Counted from the stretch's first letter, positions 34,425-44,393 are shown. The stretch is DNA of 64,000 nucleotides from Candidatus Hydrogenedentota bacterium (GCA_024278275.1 JAJRTN010000009.1:1-64000), one strand, 5' to 3'. The notes: generated by a model from the letters alone, not told the origin. Translations and numbers: made by a program.

Positions 34425-37400
34425 TTAGCTGCCGTCTTCAACGCCCGTGTTGGCGGCGTCCACGAAAACAATGTCGATGCCCGTCCCGTCAAGGGTCACG
34501 TCCACCGTGCTTTCGTCCGCGTCGTCACTCACGATTCGCAGTGTGGCGGATTTCGCGCCCAGGCCGCCGGGGTCGAATGCCACCTGTACGATGCGGCTTG
34601 CCGCGGGGGCCAGGGTGCCCTCGCCCGTGTCGCTGGCAATGGCGAATTCACCGGGATCGGTGCCGGTGAGGCCCACGCTGGAGATGGTGAGGGTACTCGT
34701 GCCGTCGTTGGTGATGGTGACCGCCTGGGACGCCGTGGCGCCCGCGGCGGTGCCCTGGCTGCCAAAGGCGAGCGCAAGCGGTGCGACGGTAATCTCCGGC
34801 ATAACGCCCGTGCCCCCCAGGTTCACCACGACCGAGGGTTCATCGGGATCATCGCTGGTGATGGTTATGGTAGCGGATTTCGCGCCCAGGCTGGTGGGAT
34901 CGAAAGTCACTTGCAGCGTGCGCGAGGCCGACGGGGCGAGGACCGCCTCGCCTGTATCGCTGGCAATGGTAAATTCACCGGGATCGGTGCCGCCCAGGGC
35001 AACGCCGCTGATGTTCAAATTGATGTTGCCATCATTGGTGATGGTAATCGTCTGGGCACCGGTCGGCCCGGCGTCCACCCGTTGCTCACCAAAACTCAGC
35101 GACAGAGGTGAAACCACGATATTAGACTCGGGGGGCTGGGTATCCACCGTGGCCCGCCAGGCCCCACGGCCATGGGTGAAGAGATACAAGGAACTTGCGT
35201 CCTGAAACTCCATGCTCTCCACCACCACATTGGCAAAATCGGGGGTATTCATGCTGGCCCAGGTGGCGCCGGTATCGGTGGAGACAAAGATACCAAGGTC
35301 GGTCCCCACGAAAAGGTTACTGGAGAAGCCCGGCTGTACCACGATGCAATGGGTGGCAATGTCGGGCAGGTTGTTGGTGATGTCGGTCCAGGTCGTGCCG
35401 CCATCGGTGGAGCGCATGACGTGGCTTACGCCACCGCCGAAACGCGAATTGGTGGCATAGACCGTGTTGTTGACCAGGTCGTTTCCATCCACTTCGAGCC
35501 AGCTTACATAGGCCGATCCCCCCCAAGTGGGCGACAGGTCGGCCCAGACGGTGGCCGACGTGGCGGTGGTGGCCGTAGTCGTACCTTGCACAGTGCCTCC
35601 GGAAAGACCGTAATAGACCCGATCACTGTCATTAGGGTCGATGGCCCAGGCCGAAATACTCCCACTACCACTGCTCAGTGTCCCCGCCTGCACCCAGGTC
35701 ACGGTACTGCCGGTAACGGCGTTCGTTGAGCGATAAGGATACCAACCGCCATACCATATGCGCTCGGCGTTTCCGGGGTCGTGCCGGAAGGGGGCGATGA
35801 AAAGAAAATGGGAGGAGGTTTCATCGCCATTATCAAAGATAGCCGTGAATGAGCCACCCCCATTGGTGGAACGGTTCAGGTCGTTGTAGGTCGTCTCCGC
35901 AAACAGCGTACTGGTGTTGGCAGGATCAAAACTTACATAGCCCCCGTCGCCACCGTGAATCTCCGTCCAATTATTAAGGCCCCCACCGTCGGTTCCCCGA
36001 ATGGTGCCGTTGTCCTGCGTGCCTCCAAAGTAGGTCGTCGTGGGCGAAGGGTAGGGCCGGCCATGGTAGAACTGGGTGACGCCATAGCCGTTATTGAGCG
36101 GCGTAAAGGTTACGGAAGGCAGTGTTGAACCGTTGTAGCAGATGCCGTCTCCCCCGGTACCGCCGGTGGCCACGGTGCCCATGGCATTGTTGCTGGCGTA
36201 GACGCCGCCGTCGTTACCCACGAAGAGGGTCTGGTTGGTCGAGCCGTCCCAGCCGGGATCAAAGGCGATGGCGTGTTGGTCGGCATGAACATAGCCCGTG
36301 GAACCGGCCACCCACCAATAACTGATGATGCCCCAAGTCGCGCCGCCGTCATCGGACCGGAACAGGTCGATGCCGCCAGAGTAAAGCACGTTCCGGTCGT
36401 GTGGCGCCACGGCGATGATATTGTCATACCATCCCTGATTGAGCAGGGAATTGGACCCAAAGCCGCAGGGGGACATGTTCGCAATAATCGGGTTGGTCAG
36501 GAGCAGCCAGTCGGCGTTGGTCTGGTCGAAAGTTCCGGCAATGCGGGCGACCCAGGTGGCCCCGCCATCGGTGCTTCGGTATACGTTCAGCAGACGATTG
36601 CTGTTGGAACGATCCGCGCTCAGGGCATACATGTACTGCTGATCACTGGGCGCGATGGCGAGATCGGAGCGGCCGAGACCGGTCGCCGTGTGAACACGCG
36701 CCCACGTGGCCCCGGCGTCGAGACTGCGATAAACGCCGTCGGTGGTGAAGCTGCCGTTAGAGGCGATGAGCGTATCCGTGGCCAAATCCGTTCGGATCTC
36801 CACATCGGTGAAACCGACGCCGGTGTTAACGACAGTCTCCGTCGCGGTATTGCCACCGTTATCGTTCAGGACCCGCGTCCAGGAAGCACCGCCGTCGGCG
36901 GTTTTCCAGATGCCCGTGCGCGTGGCGGCATAGAGCACCTGGCTGTTATTGGGGCTGGCCACGATCTTATTCACATAGTAAAAGTTGCTGTTGTTGGTCG
37001 CGGTGAGTTGGGTCCAGGTAACACCACTGTCGGTGGACTTGAAAATGCCGGCACCCCGCACGGCATCCAGGTTAAAAACACCTTCCCCGGTTCCTGCGTA
37101 GATGACCGCGGTGTTGACCGATCCGCTTCCCTGCTGTTGGAAGACCATGGAAGTGACGGCCAGGTTGTCCATGAGGTCATCCAACGGCGTCCAGTTCAGG
37201 CCGCCATCGGTGGTTTTCCACACGCCCCCGGCGACACCGCCCGCATACATGGTATTACTGTTGCCGGGATCGACCAACAGCGCCCGCGTGCGCCCCCCCA
37301 CATTTCCCGGCCCCAATTCCGTCCAGTTGGAAAGATCACCGGCCACCTTCTCAATGAAGGCTCCCATGGGGTTATTGGGATCATAGATCTGAATGCCCCC

Positions 37401-37736
37401 GGGACCAAACATGGCCCTGGGCATCTTGGCGATTTTCCGTTCGGCCTCGGCCATGGCCGCATAGTCGATGGGGCTCCCCCCCGTGCGCTGGTCAAGATAA
37501 AACCGCATGGCTTCATCGGGTTGATCATAGGGACTTTTGGCGCCTTTCTTCATCTTCCGAAGAAGGGCTTCCGGGAGCTTTTTCTCCGGGGATAACGGAC
37601 CATTCCCCGTTTTCACGTCCGTAGCCATCCCGCTCTTATCCGCCAAGGCGGGGAGCGCATACACCCCACCCAGGAGGGAGACGACTACCAACAAACCTGT
37701 TGCAAACCGCATGAACCGAGTAACCCGAACGTACAT
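34425..37736 (-). CDS. Large exported BNR/VPS10-type propeller protein with two choice-of-anchor D modules, truncated
   Basis: 1103 residues from the ATG at 37736 (GGAG about 11 nt upstream). A signal peptide ends YALPALA. Residues about 100-870 are a sialidase/VPS10-like propeller with many Asp-box-like units such as STDGGATWV and KTADGGASWT. Two tandem ASPM/HYDIN-like modules (choice-of-anchor D) follow, each with LSFG, TDPGEF, ASDTGE, LGAKSAT and SDDPDEPS-type landmarks. The frame then enters VDAANTGVEDGS and stops. No sorting tail remains, so the product would be released rather than anchored unless the stop is read through. Substrate unknown; BNR propellers often bind glycans. Confidence 0.78.
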   Translation of the reverse strand: MYVRVTRFMRFATGLLVVVSLLGGVYALPALADKSGMATDVKTGNGPLSPEKKLPEALLRKMKKGAKSPYDQPDEAMRFYLDQRTGGSPIDYAAMAEAERKIAKMPRAMFGPGGIQIYDPNNPMGAFIEKVAGDLSNWTELGPGNVGGRTRALLVDPGNSNTMYAGGVAGGVWKTTDGGLNWTPLDDLMDNLAVTSMVFQQQGSGSVNTAVIYAGTGEGVFNLDAVRGAGIFKSTDSGVTWTQLTATNNSNFYYVNKIVASPNNSQVLYAATRTGIWKTADGGASWTRVLNDNGGNTATETVVNTGVGFTDVEIRTDLATDTLIASNGSFTTDGVYRSLDAGATWARVHTATGLGRSDLAIAPSDQQYMYALSADRSNSNRLLNVYRSTDGGATWVARIAGTFDQTNADWLLLTNPIIANMSPCGFGSNSLLNQGWYDNIIAVAPHDRNVLYSGGIDLFRSDDGGATWGIISYWWVAGSTGYVHADQHAIAFDPGWDGSTNQTLFVGNDGGVYASNNAMGTVATGGTGGDGICYNGSTLPSVTFTPLNNGYGVTQFYHGRPYPSPTTTYFGGTQDNGTIRGTDGGGLNNWTEIHGGDGGYVSFDPANTSTLFAETTYNDLNRSTNGGGSFTAIFDNGDETSSHFLFIAPFRHDPGNAERIWYGGWYPYRSTNAVTGSTVTWVQAGTLSSGSGSISAWAIDPNDSDRVYYGLSGGTVQGTTTATTATSATVWADLSPTWGGSAYVSWLEVDGNDLVNNTVYATNSRFGGGVSHVMRSTDGGTTWTDITNNLPDIATHCIVVQPGFSSNLFVGTDLGIFVSTDTGATWASMNTPDFANVVVESMEFQDASSLYLFTHGRGAWRATVDTQPPESNIVVSPLSLSFGEQRVDAGPTGAQTITITNDGNINLNISGVALGGTDPGEFTIASDTGEAVLAPSASRTLQVTFDPTSLGAKSATITITSDDPDEPSVVVNLGGTGVMPEITVAPLALAFGSQGTAAGATASQAVTITNDGTSTLTISSVGLTGTDPGEFAIASDTGEGTLAPAASRIVQVAFDPGGLGAKSATLRIVSDDADESTVDVTLDGTGIDIVFVDAANTGVEDGS

Positions 37737-37970
37737 ACGCCGCCAATCTCCCAGATCTTGGCCGCCAGAGTCCACGCCACATGGGCCGGTGGACCCGGGT
37801 CAAACCGTCAGTTTTCGGTCTTTTATAAAAGGGAGAACCGACGCCACAGAGCACGGCATTCCCTGCTGCCATGATAATTGTACCTTGTTAGCGGAAATTG
37901 CGCCAATACGAAGCCAGGCATCCGTCTCTCCGCTCACGCTCCTGCCCATGCTCCTCCGTCGGAACAAGAG

Positions 37971-38032
37971 AATCTGCGTTTATCTGCGCAATCGGCGGAT
38001 GAATCAGGAAGCATCCGCGGATGACGCAGATT
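37971..38032. repeat. Palindromic ATCTGCG-type intergenic repeat
   Basis: AATCTGCG (37971-37978) pairs with CGCAGATT (38025-38032), and CGGATG (37996-38001) with CATCCG (38012-38017), giving one long imperfect hairpin. It lies in the 541-bp gap between the BNR gene and ilvE, where I see no gene. Confidence 0.6.
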
Positions 38033-38211
38033 GGCGCGGATAGCGATGTACCGGCGCCAGAGACATACGCCATTATGGGAGCGGTATCAACTTCGGGTGT
38101 ACCCAGATTGCCACGGTCGCTCAGGCCCCCTCGCAATAACGGTTATGAAAGGCGGGAACGGTTGCGGCAAAAGGTGCGGGCGTTCCGCCGCAAGGCATGT
38201 TTGAACACGCG

Positions 38212-38266
38212 TCGATACAGGCGAGACGCCCGCAACAAGCATTCCCACGGCAACCGTGGGAACGAG
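38212..38266. repeat. Dispersed repeat, family B, copy 2
   Basis: GCGAGACGCCCGC then GCATTCCCACGGCAACCGTGGGAACGAG matches the reverse complement of 9911-9966. It is preceded by CAGATTGCCACGGTCGCTCAGG (about 38104), another short element of repeat character. Confidence 0.65.
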
Positions 38267-38317
38267 TGCCTTCGACGGGCAGGCGTGTTCGTCTTGACCC
38301 TGTCCCTTTCCGACCCG

Positions 38318-39247
38318 TCAATAAACCGGCGTACACCAATGGCGATATTGAGGAACCTTCCCCTGGACCACGTCGAAATACAGCTTTTGCAACTGTCGCG
38401 TTATGGGCCCGGGTTTGCCATCGCCGAGCACCCGGCGGTCGATGGAACGTACCGGGGCCACTTGGGCGCCCGTGCCACAGAAAAAGACCTCGTCGCACAC
38501 ATACAGCTCGGTTCGGGCGATGCTGCGCTCGATCACGTCCATACCGAGTTGCTCCCGCGCGAGTTGCATCACCGTGTTGCGCGTGATGCCGACCAGGATA
38601 TCCGCGGTGGGTGGCGGAGTGATAAGTTTGCCATTCATGATCATGAAGATATTCATGGCGCTGCCTTCGGCCACCATGCCGTTCTCGCGGAGGAAGATGG
38701 CCTCATGGAAACCGGCCTGTTTCGCCTCGGTGGCCGCGAGGGACGAATTAATGTAGCTGCCCGTGGTCTTTGCGCGGCTGGGAATGGCGTTGTCGGACAG
38801 GCGCCGCCAGGAGGAAACCGCCACGTCCAGGCCGGCTTCTATGTCGCAGTAATCGCCCAGCTTGATAACGTAACAGCAAAGACTGCTTTCCACGCCTTTG
38901 ACGGTTGGCCCCAGGGAAAGTTCGCTCTTATAGCATACGGGGCGAATGTAAACCCCCTGCCGAAACCCGCTCCGCCGCACAATTTCGACACAGATCCGCT
39001 CGATGTCCTCGGGGGATTCAGGAATATCCATACAGAGAATACGGAAATTCCGGACAAGACGGTCCACGTGCTCCTTGAGCCGAAAAACCAGGATATTGTC
39101 CTCTTCTTCCGCGTAATAACCGCGAATCCCTTCAAAAAGTCCCGTACCGTAATTGAAGGCATGGGTCATCACACTGACCTTTGCCTCGGCAATGGGAACA
39201 TAACCACCCTCGAAATAGGCAAACTCGCCGGCATCCATCTTGGCCAT
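38318..39247 (-). CDS. ilvE: Branched-chain amino acid aminotransferase
   Basis: 309 residues from the ATG at 39247, with GGAG 9 nt upstream. This PLP fold-type IV enzyme transfers the amino group between glutamate and the branched-chain keto acids, the last step of Val, Leu and Ile synthesis. Landmarks are FNYGTGLFEGIRGYY, RPVCYKSEL, the PLP lysine in RAKTTGSYINSSLAATEA near residue 160, and EGSAMNIFMI plus GITRNTVMQLA in the PLP-phosphate region. Length and motifs are standard. It stands alone, divergent from pyrF. A GC-rich hairpin (CGCCCC...GGGGCG at 39288-39303) lies in its leader. Confidence 0.95.
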   Translation of the reverse strand: MAKMDAGEFAYFEGGYVPIAEAKVSVMTHAFNYGTGLFEGIRGYYAEEEDNILVFRLKEHVDRLVRNFRILCMDIPESPEDIERICVEIVRRSGFRQGVYIRPVCYKSELSLGPTVKGVESSLCCYVIKLGDYCDIEAGLDVAVSSWRRLSDNAIPSRAKTTGSYINSSLAATEAKQAGFHEAIFLRENGMVAEGSAMNIFMIMNGKLITPPPTADILVGITRNTVMQLAREQLGMDVIERSIARTELYVCDEVFFCGTGAQVAPVRSIDRRVLGDGKPGPITRQLQKLYFDVVQGKVPQYRHWCTPVY

Positions 39248-39680
39248 GCACTGCTTCTCCAACCGGTTGGCACAGGGCTCCGCTTCGGCGCCCCCTCCGG
39301 GGGCGACGGAGAGGAGAGCGCCCTTTTCCGCATACCCGCGCCATGCGCACGAGCAAGGCTAAGTATTGCCATTCGCGCGCTGGGGATGCAAGTACCTGGA
39401 TTCAAATACTAAGTGCAACGGTTTGTTATGGGTGTGGGCTAAGCCCTTTTCCGCCGGAGCCGTCCGTCGCGCGTATTACGTGCCACAGAAACTTTGCCGG
39501 TCTGTGTCGTGGACACTATAACCTGCCGCCCACCGTGGACCATGTGGACCAGGCGGATACCATTGTGCCGCGTCCGTTTTTTGACGATAAGCCTGTCAGC
39601 GGGGGGAATATGGGCCCAGCTTGCTGTCCCATGGGACCGCGGGTTATGATCTTTCCATCACCAACCGTGAGAGGAATCCC
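39248..39680. other. Divergent control region between ilvE and pyrF
   Basis: 433 bp with no coding frame that I trust. It includes the leader hairpin near 39288-39303 and an AT-richer stretch near 39400-39430. I found no clear binding site or attenuator peptide rich in Leu/Ile/Val. Confidence 0.5.
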
Positions 39681-40367
39681 ATGCCCACCGAACTGATTAC
39701 CGTGCTCGACGTGGATACGCGTGAGGAAGCACTGGATATCGTTTCGACGTGCAAGGGGTGTGCGTGGTTTAAGATCGGCTTCCAGCTTTTCACGCGGGAA
39801 GGCCCACCCATCGTCCACGCGATCCAGGATATGGGACGCCAGGTCTTTCTCGATCTGAAGTTTCATGATATCCCCAACACTATCGCCAAGGGGGCCAGGT
39901 CGGCGGCGGACATGGGGGTGTCGCTCACCACCCTGCATGCGGTGGGGGGACGGAAGATGATCGCCAGAGCGCGGGAGGCCGTGGAAGGCACGAACACCAG
40001 GCTCCTGGCCGTCACCATTCTGACGAGTCTGTCTGATGAAATGCTTCGCGAGGAGGTCGGTCTGCCTGAGACGGCGGCCCAGGCCGTGCCCCGTCTTGCA
40101 CGGATGGCCGTGGAGGCCGGGGCGCACGGTATCGTGTGCTCGCCCCTCGAGATCCAGGGGGTCCGCCAGGCCGTGGGGCCGGAACCGTTGGTGGTGACGC
40201 CCGGTGTGCGGCCCCGCTGGTCGAGTAAAGACGATCAGGCCCGCGTGATGACCCCTGCCGAGGCCGCCCGTGCCGGTGCAAACATGGTCGTGGTGGGCCG
40301 TCCTATTCTGAAGCATGAGAATCGGGCCGAGGCGGTCCGTCTCATTCAGGAAGAACTCGCCGGGTGA
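39681..40367 (+). CDS. pyrF: Orotidine 5'-phosphate decarboxylase
   Basis: 228 residues from the ATG at 39681, with GAGAGGAA just upstream. It makes UMP from OMP, the last step of de novo pyrimidine synthesis. VLDVDTREEAL opens the barrel; FKIGFQLFTREGP and the catalytic FLDLKFHDIPNTIAKG (Asp-Lys-Asp tetrad) are intact. VVTPGVRPRW and VVGRPILK form the phosphate site near the C-terminus. The length fits the bacterial form. It is monocistronic or followed by the GH4 gene after 205 bp. Confidence 0.95.
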   Translation: MPTELITVLDVDTREEALDIVSTCKGCAWFKIGFQLFTREGPPIVHAIQDMGRQVFLDLKFHDIPNTIAKGARSAADMGVSLTTLHAVGGRKMIARAREAVEGTNTRLLAVTILTSLSDEMLREEVGLPETAAQAVPRLARMAVEAGAHGIVCSPLEIQGVRQAVGPEPLVVTPGVRPRWSSKDDQARVMTPAEAARAGANMVVVGRPILKHENRAEAVRLIQEELAG

Positions 40368-40572
40368 GGGGGCAGGGGCCGGGGGAATATTCAGAGCGTG
40401 GCACACCGCCGTCCGTGCTTGTCCATGCCCGTCCACGTTCTTTGCGCCGGGTATCCCCTTGGAGCGTTTGACTTTCGAGGGCGATTAACGTTAGCCTCTC
40501 GGAGACTCGTTCGACGGGCGTCTCAAGGTCGAAACGCGAGTCGAGGCAGTAGCAGAATGGAGGTCTCCCTGG

Positions 40573-41820
40573 ATGATCGAACGGATTGCGATCCTGGGTG
40601 GCAGCAGCGTTTATACCCCCGAGCTCATCCTCTCCGTCATCTCCAAGAATCTGAACGTCAAGGAGATTGTCCTGCTGGGACATCCCGGGCGAAAACTGGA
40701 GTTGGTGGCGGCGTTTTGTCAGCGCCTGATCGACAAGAGCGGTTTTCCCGCGAAAGTGCTTCCCGCCACGGATGTAAAAGAGGCGGTCGCGGGGGCCAAG
40801 TACGTGGTGAACCACATTCGTGTAGGGGGCATGACCGCGCGGATGCGGGACGAGATGATCCCCCCACGCTTTGGTATGGTCGGCGACGAGACGCTTGGGC
40901 CGGGGGGCATCGCCAATGCCATGCGTACCCTGCCGGTGGTGCTGGACCTGGCACGTCAGATAGAGGAAGTCAATCCCGACACGACCTTTATCAATCTCAC
41001 CAACCCGCTGGGTATCATTGTGGAGGGTCTCATTCGCTACAGCAGTCTGAATGTTGTCGGCGTCTGCGACCTGCCCGGCACCTACGCCCGCAAGGTGGCC
41101 CGCGTATTGCAGCATGATCAGGACGACGTTTGCGTGGACTACGTGGGCCTGAACCACTTGGGGTGGATCCAGGACGTCAAAGTGGGCGGGCGGAGTCGCA
41201 TGAGCTATCTCCTGGAGCAGCTTGAGGGACATGAAGAAGACGGCTTCGATTATGATCTCATTGAGCTGTTCCGCATGATTCCCACGCGGAATACGGGGAT
41301 GTATTTCCATCGAGCCGAAGTGCTGAAACGGCAGAAATCGGGCTCCCGGTTCCGGTCGGAGGTGTTGCACGAAGCCGAAACCCGTATCCTTGAACTGTAC
41401 GAAGACCCCAATCTTAACGAAGTGCCCGACCTGATGCGGAAGCGGAACGCCATGTGGTACGAAGAGACCATCGTGCCGCTCATCGTCGCTCTCGAGGGTT
41501 CCAAGGAGCGATGTGTCATCCTCTGTATGCGCAATAATGATTCCATTCGAGACCTGCCCGAGGACGTAAGCGTCGAGATACCCGCCACCGTCAGCAACAA
41601 GGGAATACAGCCACGGAAAATCGGAAGTTTGCCGCGGTTTCTCCGCGGCCTCTTTCTCGCGGCCAAGGAGAGCAACCGCCTCACCGTTGAAGCAGTCGTG
41701 CACCAGTCCTACGAAAACGCCCTGCAGGCCCTCACCATCAATCCCTTCGTGCCGTCACTTGAGACCGCGAAGCGTTTTCTGGACAATATGATCAAGGATG
41801 AAAAGCTGAAGCTGCATTGA
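40573..41820 (+). CDS. Glycoside hydrolase family 4 (6-phospho-glycosidase-like)
   Basis: 415 residues with GGAGG near 40560. GH4 enzymes use NAD+ and Mn2+ in a redox-elimination mechanism on alpha- or beta-linked sugars, often 6-phosphates. The Rossmann start IERIAILGGSSVYTPELI has the glycine motif; IRVGGMTARMRDEMI, FINLTNPLGI, GVCDLP (metal Cys) and the GLNHLGW metal His are present. Substrates range over maltose-6-P, cellobiose-6-P, melibiose and galacturonate, and the specificity loop cannot be read. No PTS genes are next to it, so an unphosphorylated substrate is possible. Confidence 0.9.
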   Translation: MIERIAILGGSSVYTPELILSVISKNLNVKEIVLLGHPGRKLELVAAFCQRLIDKSGFPAKVLPATDVKEAVAGAKYVVNHIRVGGMTARMRDEMIPPRFGMVGDETLGPGGIANAMRTLPVVLDLARQIEEVNPDTTFINLTNPLGIIVEGLIRYSSLNVVGVCDLPGTYARKVARVLQHDQDDVCVDYVGLNHLGWIQDVKVGGRSRMSYLLEQLEGHEEDGFDYDLIELFRMIPTRNTGMYFHRAEVLKRQKSGSRFRSEVLHEAETRILELYEDPNLNEVPDLMRKRNAMWYEETIVPLIVALEGSKERCVILCMRNNDSIRDLPEDVSVEIPATVSNKGIQPRKIGSLPRFLRGLFLAAKESNRLTVEAVVHQSYENALQALTINPFVPSLETAKRFLDNMIKDEKLKLH

Positions 41821-41906
41821 CGCCCGGTGTCGGGCGGACGTGCCGAACATGGACCGTCACGGGTTCAAAACAGAGATCGTGTCACGAAAAAACAGGGGTT
41901 AATCCA

Positions 41907-43247
41907 ATGAGACATCGACTCAGCATTCTCCTTTGCGCCGCCATGCTGATAAGCGTGGCCGCCACCGCACAACGCAACGTACCCGTGGAGGGTGCCCCGG
42001 GGGCCACGCTGGGAAAAATCGCCGGCACGGAAACCCTGGTTACCATCGTACTCAAGGGGTCCGGCGCGAAAGATGCCAACCTCCGCGTGGTGGAATTGTT
42101 ACCCGAGACATTCGCCGTACTCACAAACAAGAACATTCGTTACGCCTACCGCTATGACGCCATCGAAAAAATTATCGTTCAGGGCGGTAAGGTGGCGGAC
42201 AAAAAGTTCTCTCTTTCCGACTCCAGGGCACTCAGTGGCGAGCAAAAAGCGGTTCTCGACCGTGCCGTGGAGCGAACCCGGGAATTTTTCAGTAACTCGA
42301 ACAAGAACCAGTCATTGAAAATCGGGGCCGCGGCGGTTTTGGCGGGGAACGGCGAAACAGACGCCCTTGAATACCTCAGATCCCTGGCGGCAAGCAACGA
42401 TCTGCGCACCCGTTTCACGGCGGCCTCCGCGCTTTTCCTGGTGGGCGAGAACCCCAGTGCGGACCTGCTCCACCAGGGTTTGGCCAGCGCCAGCCGTTCC
42501 ATCCGGGCACAGGCCGCCACACTGGCCGGACTCACCGGCTATGACGAGGCCACCATTAATCTGTCCAACATGCTGCAAGACCGCCGCGCCGATGCCAGCG
42601 CTCCCGCCGCGAAAGCCTTGGCACGTCTCGGGGACCGAAGCATCATCCCCACCCTGATCAACATGCTCGGAGAACTGGACTTGGCAAAAGGCGCGGCCGC
42701 CGTTTTCGCGCTCTCCAAGCTTGGCGGCGATGATGTGGTGGAGCAAATGAAACTGCGCCAGCAAAACACGGACGGCATGGAATGGTTCCGCATGGTGCTT
42801 GTGCTGCATAAGCTCGGAGATCCTTTGGGACGCGAGCTTCTCGTCAAGACCTTCAATGACGTGCCCACCCTGAAGCTGGAAGCCGCGCAGCTTCTTGCCG
42901 CGGACGGAGACTGGGATGCCACCGGTTTCCTGCGCGCGCGCCTCGCGCGCCGTGAAGATCCCACCTTCGTCAACCTGAGCTCCAGAATGAAAAACGCCGC
43001 CACCCTCTACGCCAGCGGCGATTTCTCTTCGAAGGTGGTCCTGCAACAGTTGGCCCAAGCCGAGTTGCCCGCCATTCGCTCCCTGCTGGCCATGACCATT
43101 GTGCGCCTGGGCGACCGGAGCCTCTACACGGTGCTCCAGCCGATCATCGAGGACGAGGATACCAACGTGGCCCTCATGGCCGCCTACGCGGCAACGGCCT
43201 TGGCCAACCCCGAATACCGTCGCCGTCTCCTGGAAACCTGGGAATAG
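41907..43247 (+). CDS. Exported HEAT-repeat protein
   Basis: 446 residues from the ATG at 41907 with AGGGG ahead. A signal peptide ends SVAATAQR. After a small N-terminal domain (ETLVTIVLKGSGAKDANLRVVELLPE) comes a run of alpha-helical repeats of the HEAT/PBS type (TRFTAASALFLVGENPSADLL, DASAPAAKALARLGDRSIIP, RSLLAMTIVRLGDRSLYTVL). Such scaffolds bind proteins or lipids in the periplasm. No catalytic motif is visible. The acylphosphatase gene follows 6 bp after the stop, so they are probably cotranscribed. Confidence 0.7.
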   Translation: MRHRLSILLCAAMLISVAATAQRNVPVEGAPGATLGKIAGTETLVTIVLKGSGAKDANLRVVELLPETFAVLTNKNIRYAYRYDAIEKIIVQGGKVADKKFSLSDSRALSGEQKAVLDRAVERTREFFSNSNKNQSLKIGAAAVLAGNGETDALEYLRSLAASNDLRTRFTAASALFLVGENPSADLLHQGLASASRSIRAQAATLAGLTGYDEATINLSNMLQDRRADASAPAAKALARLGDRSIIPTLINMLGELDLAKGAAAVFALSKLGGDDVVEQMKLRQQNTDGMEWFRMVLVLHKLGDPLGRELLVKTFNDVPTLKLEAAQLLAADGDWDATGFLRARLARREDPTFVNLSSRMKNAATLYASGDFSSKVVLQQLAQAELPAIRSLLAMTIVRLGDRSLYTVLQPIIEDEDTNVALMAAYAATALANPEYRRRLLETWE

Positions 43248-43253
43248 GAGCCC

Positions 43254-43532
43254 ATGGCCGAAAGGCTCCATCTCCTGGTTAGCGGACGTGTGCAGGGCGT
43301 GGGCTTCCGGTACGGGGTCCACGCCCGCGCCATGGAATGGGGACTCCACGGTTGGGTCCGCAATCTGCCCGATGGCCGGGTCGAGGGGCTGTTTGAGGGA
43401 GACCACCACGCGCTGACCAACATGTTGGACTGGTGCGGACACGGACCCCGCTTTGCCCGCGTGGACAAAGTCTTCGCCGAATGGAGTCAAGCCACCGAGC
43501 CATTATTCGACCACTTCACCGTGAGAACCTAG
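43254..43532 (+). CDS. acyP: Acylphosphatase
   Basis: 92 residues, standard length. The motif RLHLLVSGRVQGVGFRYGV carries the catalytic Arg, and HGWVRNLPDGRVEGLFEG the catalytic Asn. It hydrolyses carboxyl-phosphate bonds such as acetyl or carbamoyl phosphate. It starts 6 nt after the HEAT-repeat gene. Convergent with the methyltransferase gene, 51 bp apart. Confidence 0.95.
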   Translation: MAERLHLLVSGRVQGVGFRYGVHARAMEWGLHGWVRNLPDGRVEGLFEGDHHALTNMLDWCGHGPRFARVDKVFAEWSQATEPLFDHFTVRT

Positions 43533-43583
43533 CCCCTGGATTTCCCCCGTTTGTTATTTGAAACCTTGAACGTGACTGTTCTT

Positions 43584-44393
43584 TCAACGCCGCCGCAAAA
43601 ACCAGATCATCTCCGTGCTCTCCGCGCCGAAAGGACTCCCGTCGAAATCACCGAAAACACGTTCTACCTCAAAACCGCATCCCCGGGCGAGGGCTTCCAT
43701 CTCGCGGGGCGTTGCCCAAGCCCGCGTAAGGGTGAGCCGCGCCTCGTGGTTTACCCTTCCCGAACGGTCACGCTCGCGCAATAAGTGGTCTTCCCTGATG
43801 AGCTGCCGGTGTTCGTCGTAGTGCGCGGCATGAAAGTGATCGACCAGGGTATCTTCATCCACCGTGTACTGCTCCACCGGCATCAGCCCTCCCTGCGGCA
43901 TGGACTGCATGGCGCGCACTATCGCCGTCGGTCGCGCGGCCCACTGGTTCATGATGAACCGGCCGCCGGGAACCAGGTGTTCATGGACACGGTGGAGGCA
44001 ATCAGCCTGCGCCCCGTGGTCCAGCAGGTGCATGAACGAACGGTAGGGCGCGATGATCAGCGTGAAACGCCGTGGTAAATCGAAAGATCGCATATCGCCC
44101 TCGGCAAGCAGGATGCGCCCCTTCAACGTTCCCACGGCCTCGATCTTTTCCCGGCAGAGAGCAAGCATTTCGGGAGAGATGTCAAGGCCCGTCACCGAAG
44201 CACCCGTCATGGCCATGGGAATGGCGATACGTCCCGTGCCCACGCCCAATTCGAGCACCTCACCGCCACAACGCACCCCCTCCATGACGTAGAACTCCGC
44301 CTCCCCGGGCAAACCGGGGTGAACCAGGTCATAATAGGGCGCCCAGCAATCATACTCCCGCCGCGCCCGCGAAGACTCATCCGCTTTGGTCAT
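43584..44393 (-). CDS. Class I SAM-dependent methyltransferase
   Basis: 269 residues from the ATG at 44393. YDCWAPYYDLVHPGL begins the fold; motif I is VLELGVGTGRIAIPMA, motif II-like VTGLDISPEMLALCRE, then GDMRSFDLPRRFTLIIAPY. The acceptor domain toward the C-terminus is beta-rich. The start overlaps the 3' end of the upstream esterase gene by 17 bp, so the two are translationally linked. The substrate is unknown. Confidence 0.85.
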   Translation of the reverse strand: MTKADESSRARREYDCWAPYYDLVHPGLPGEAEFYVMEGVRCGGEVLELGVGTGRIAIPMAMTGASVTGLDISPEMLALCREKIEAVGTLKGRILLAEGDMRSFDLPRRFTLIIAPYRSFMHLLDHGAQADCLHRVHEHLVPGGRFIMNQWAARPTAIVRAMQSMPQGGLMPVEQYTVDEDTLVDHFHAAHYDEHRQLIREDHLLRERDRSGRVNHEARLTLTRAWATPREMEALARGCGFEVERVFGDFDGSPFGAESTEMIWFLRRR

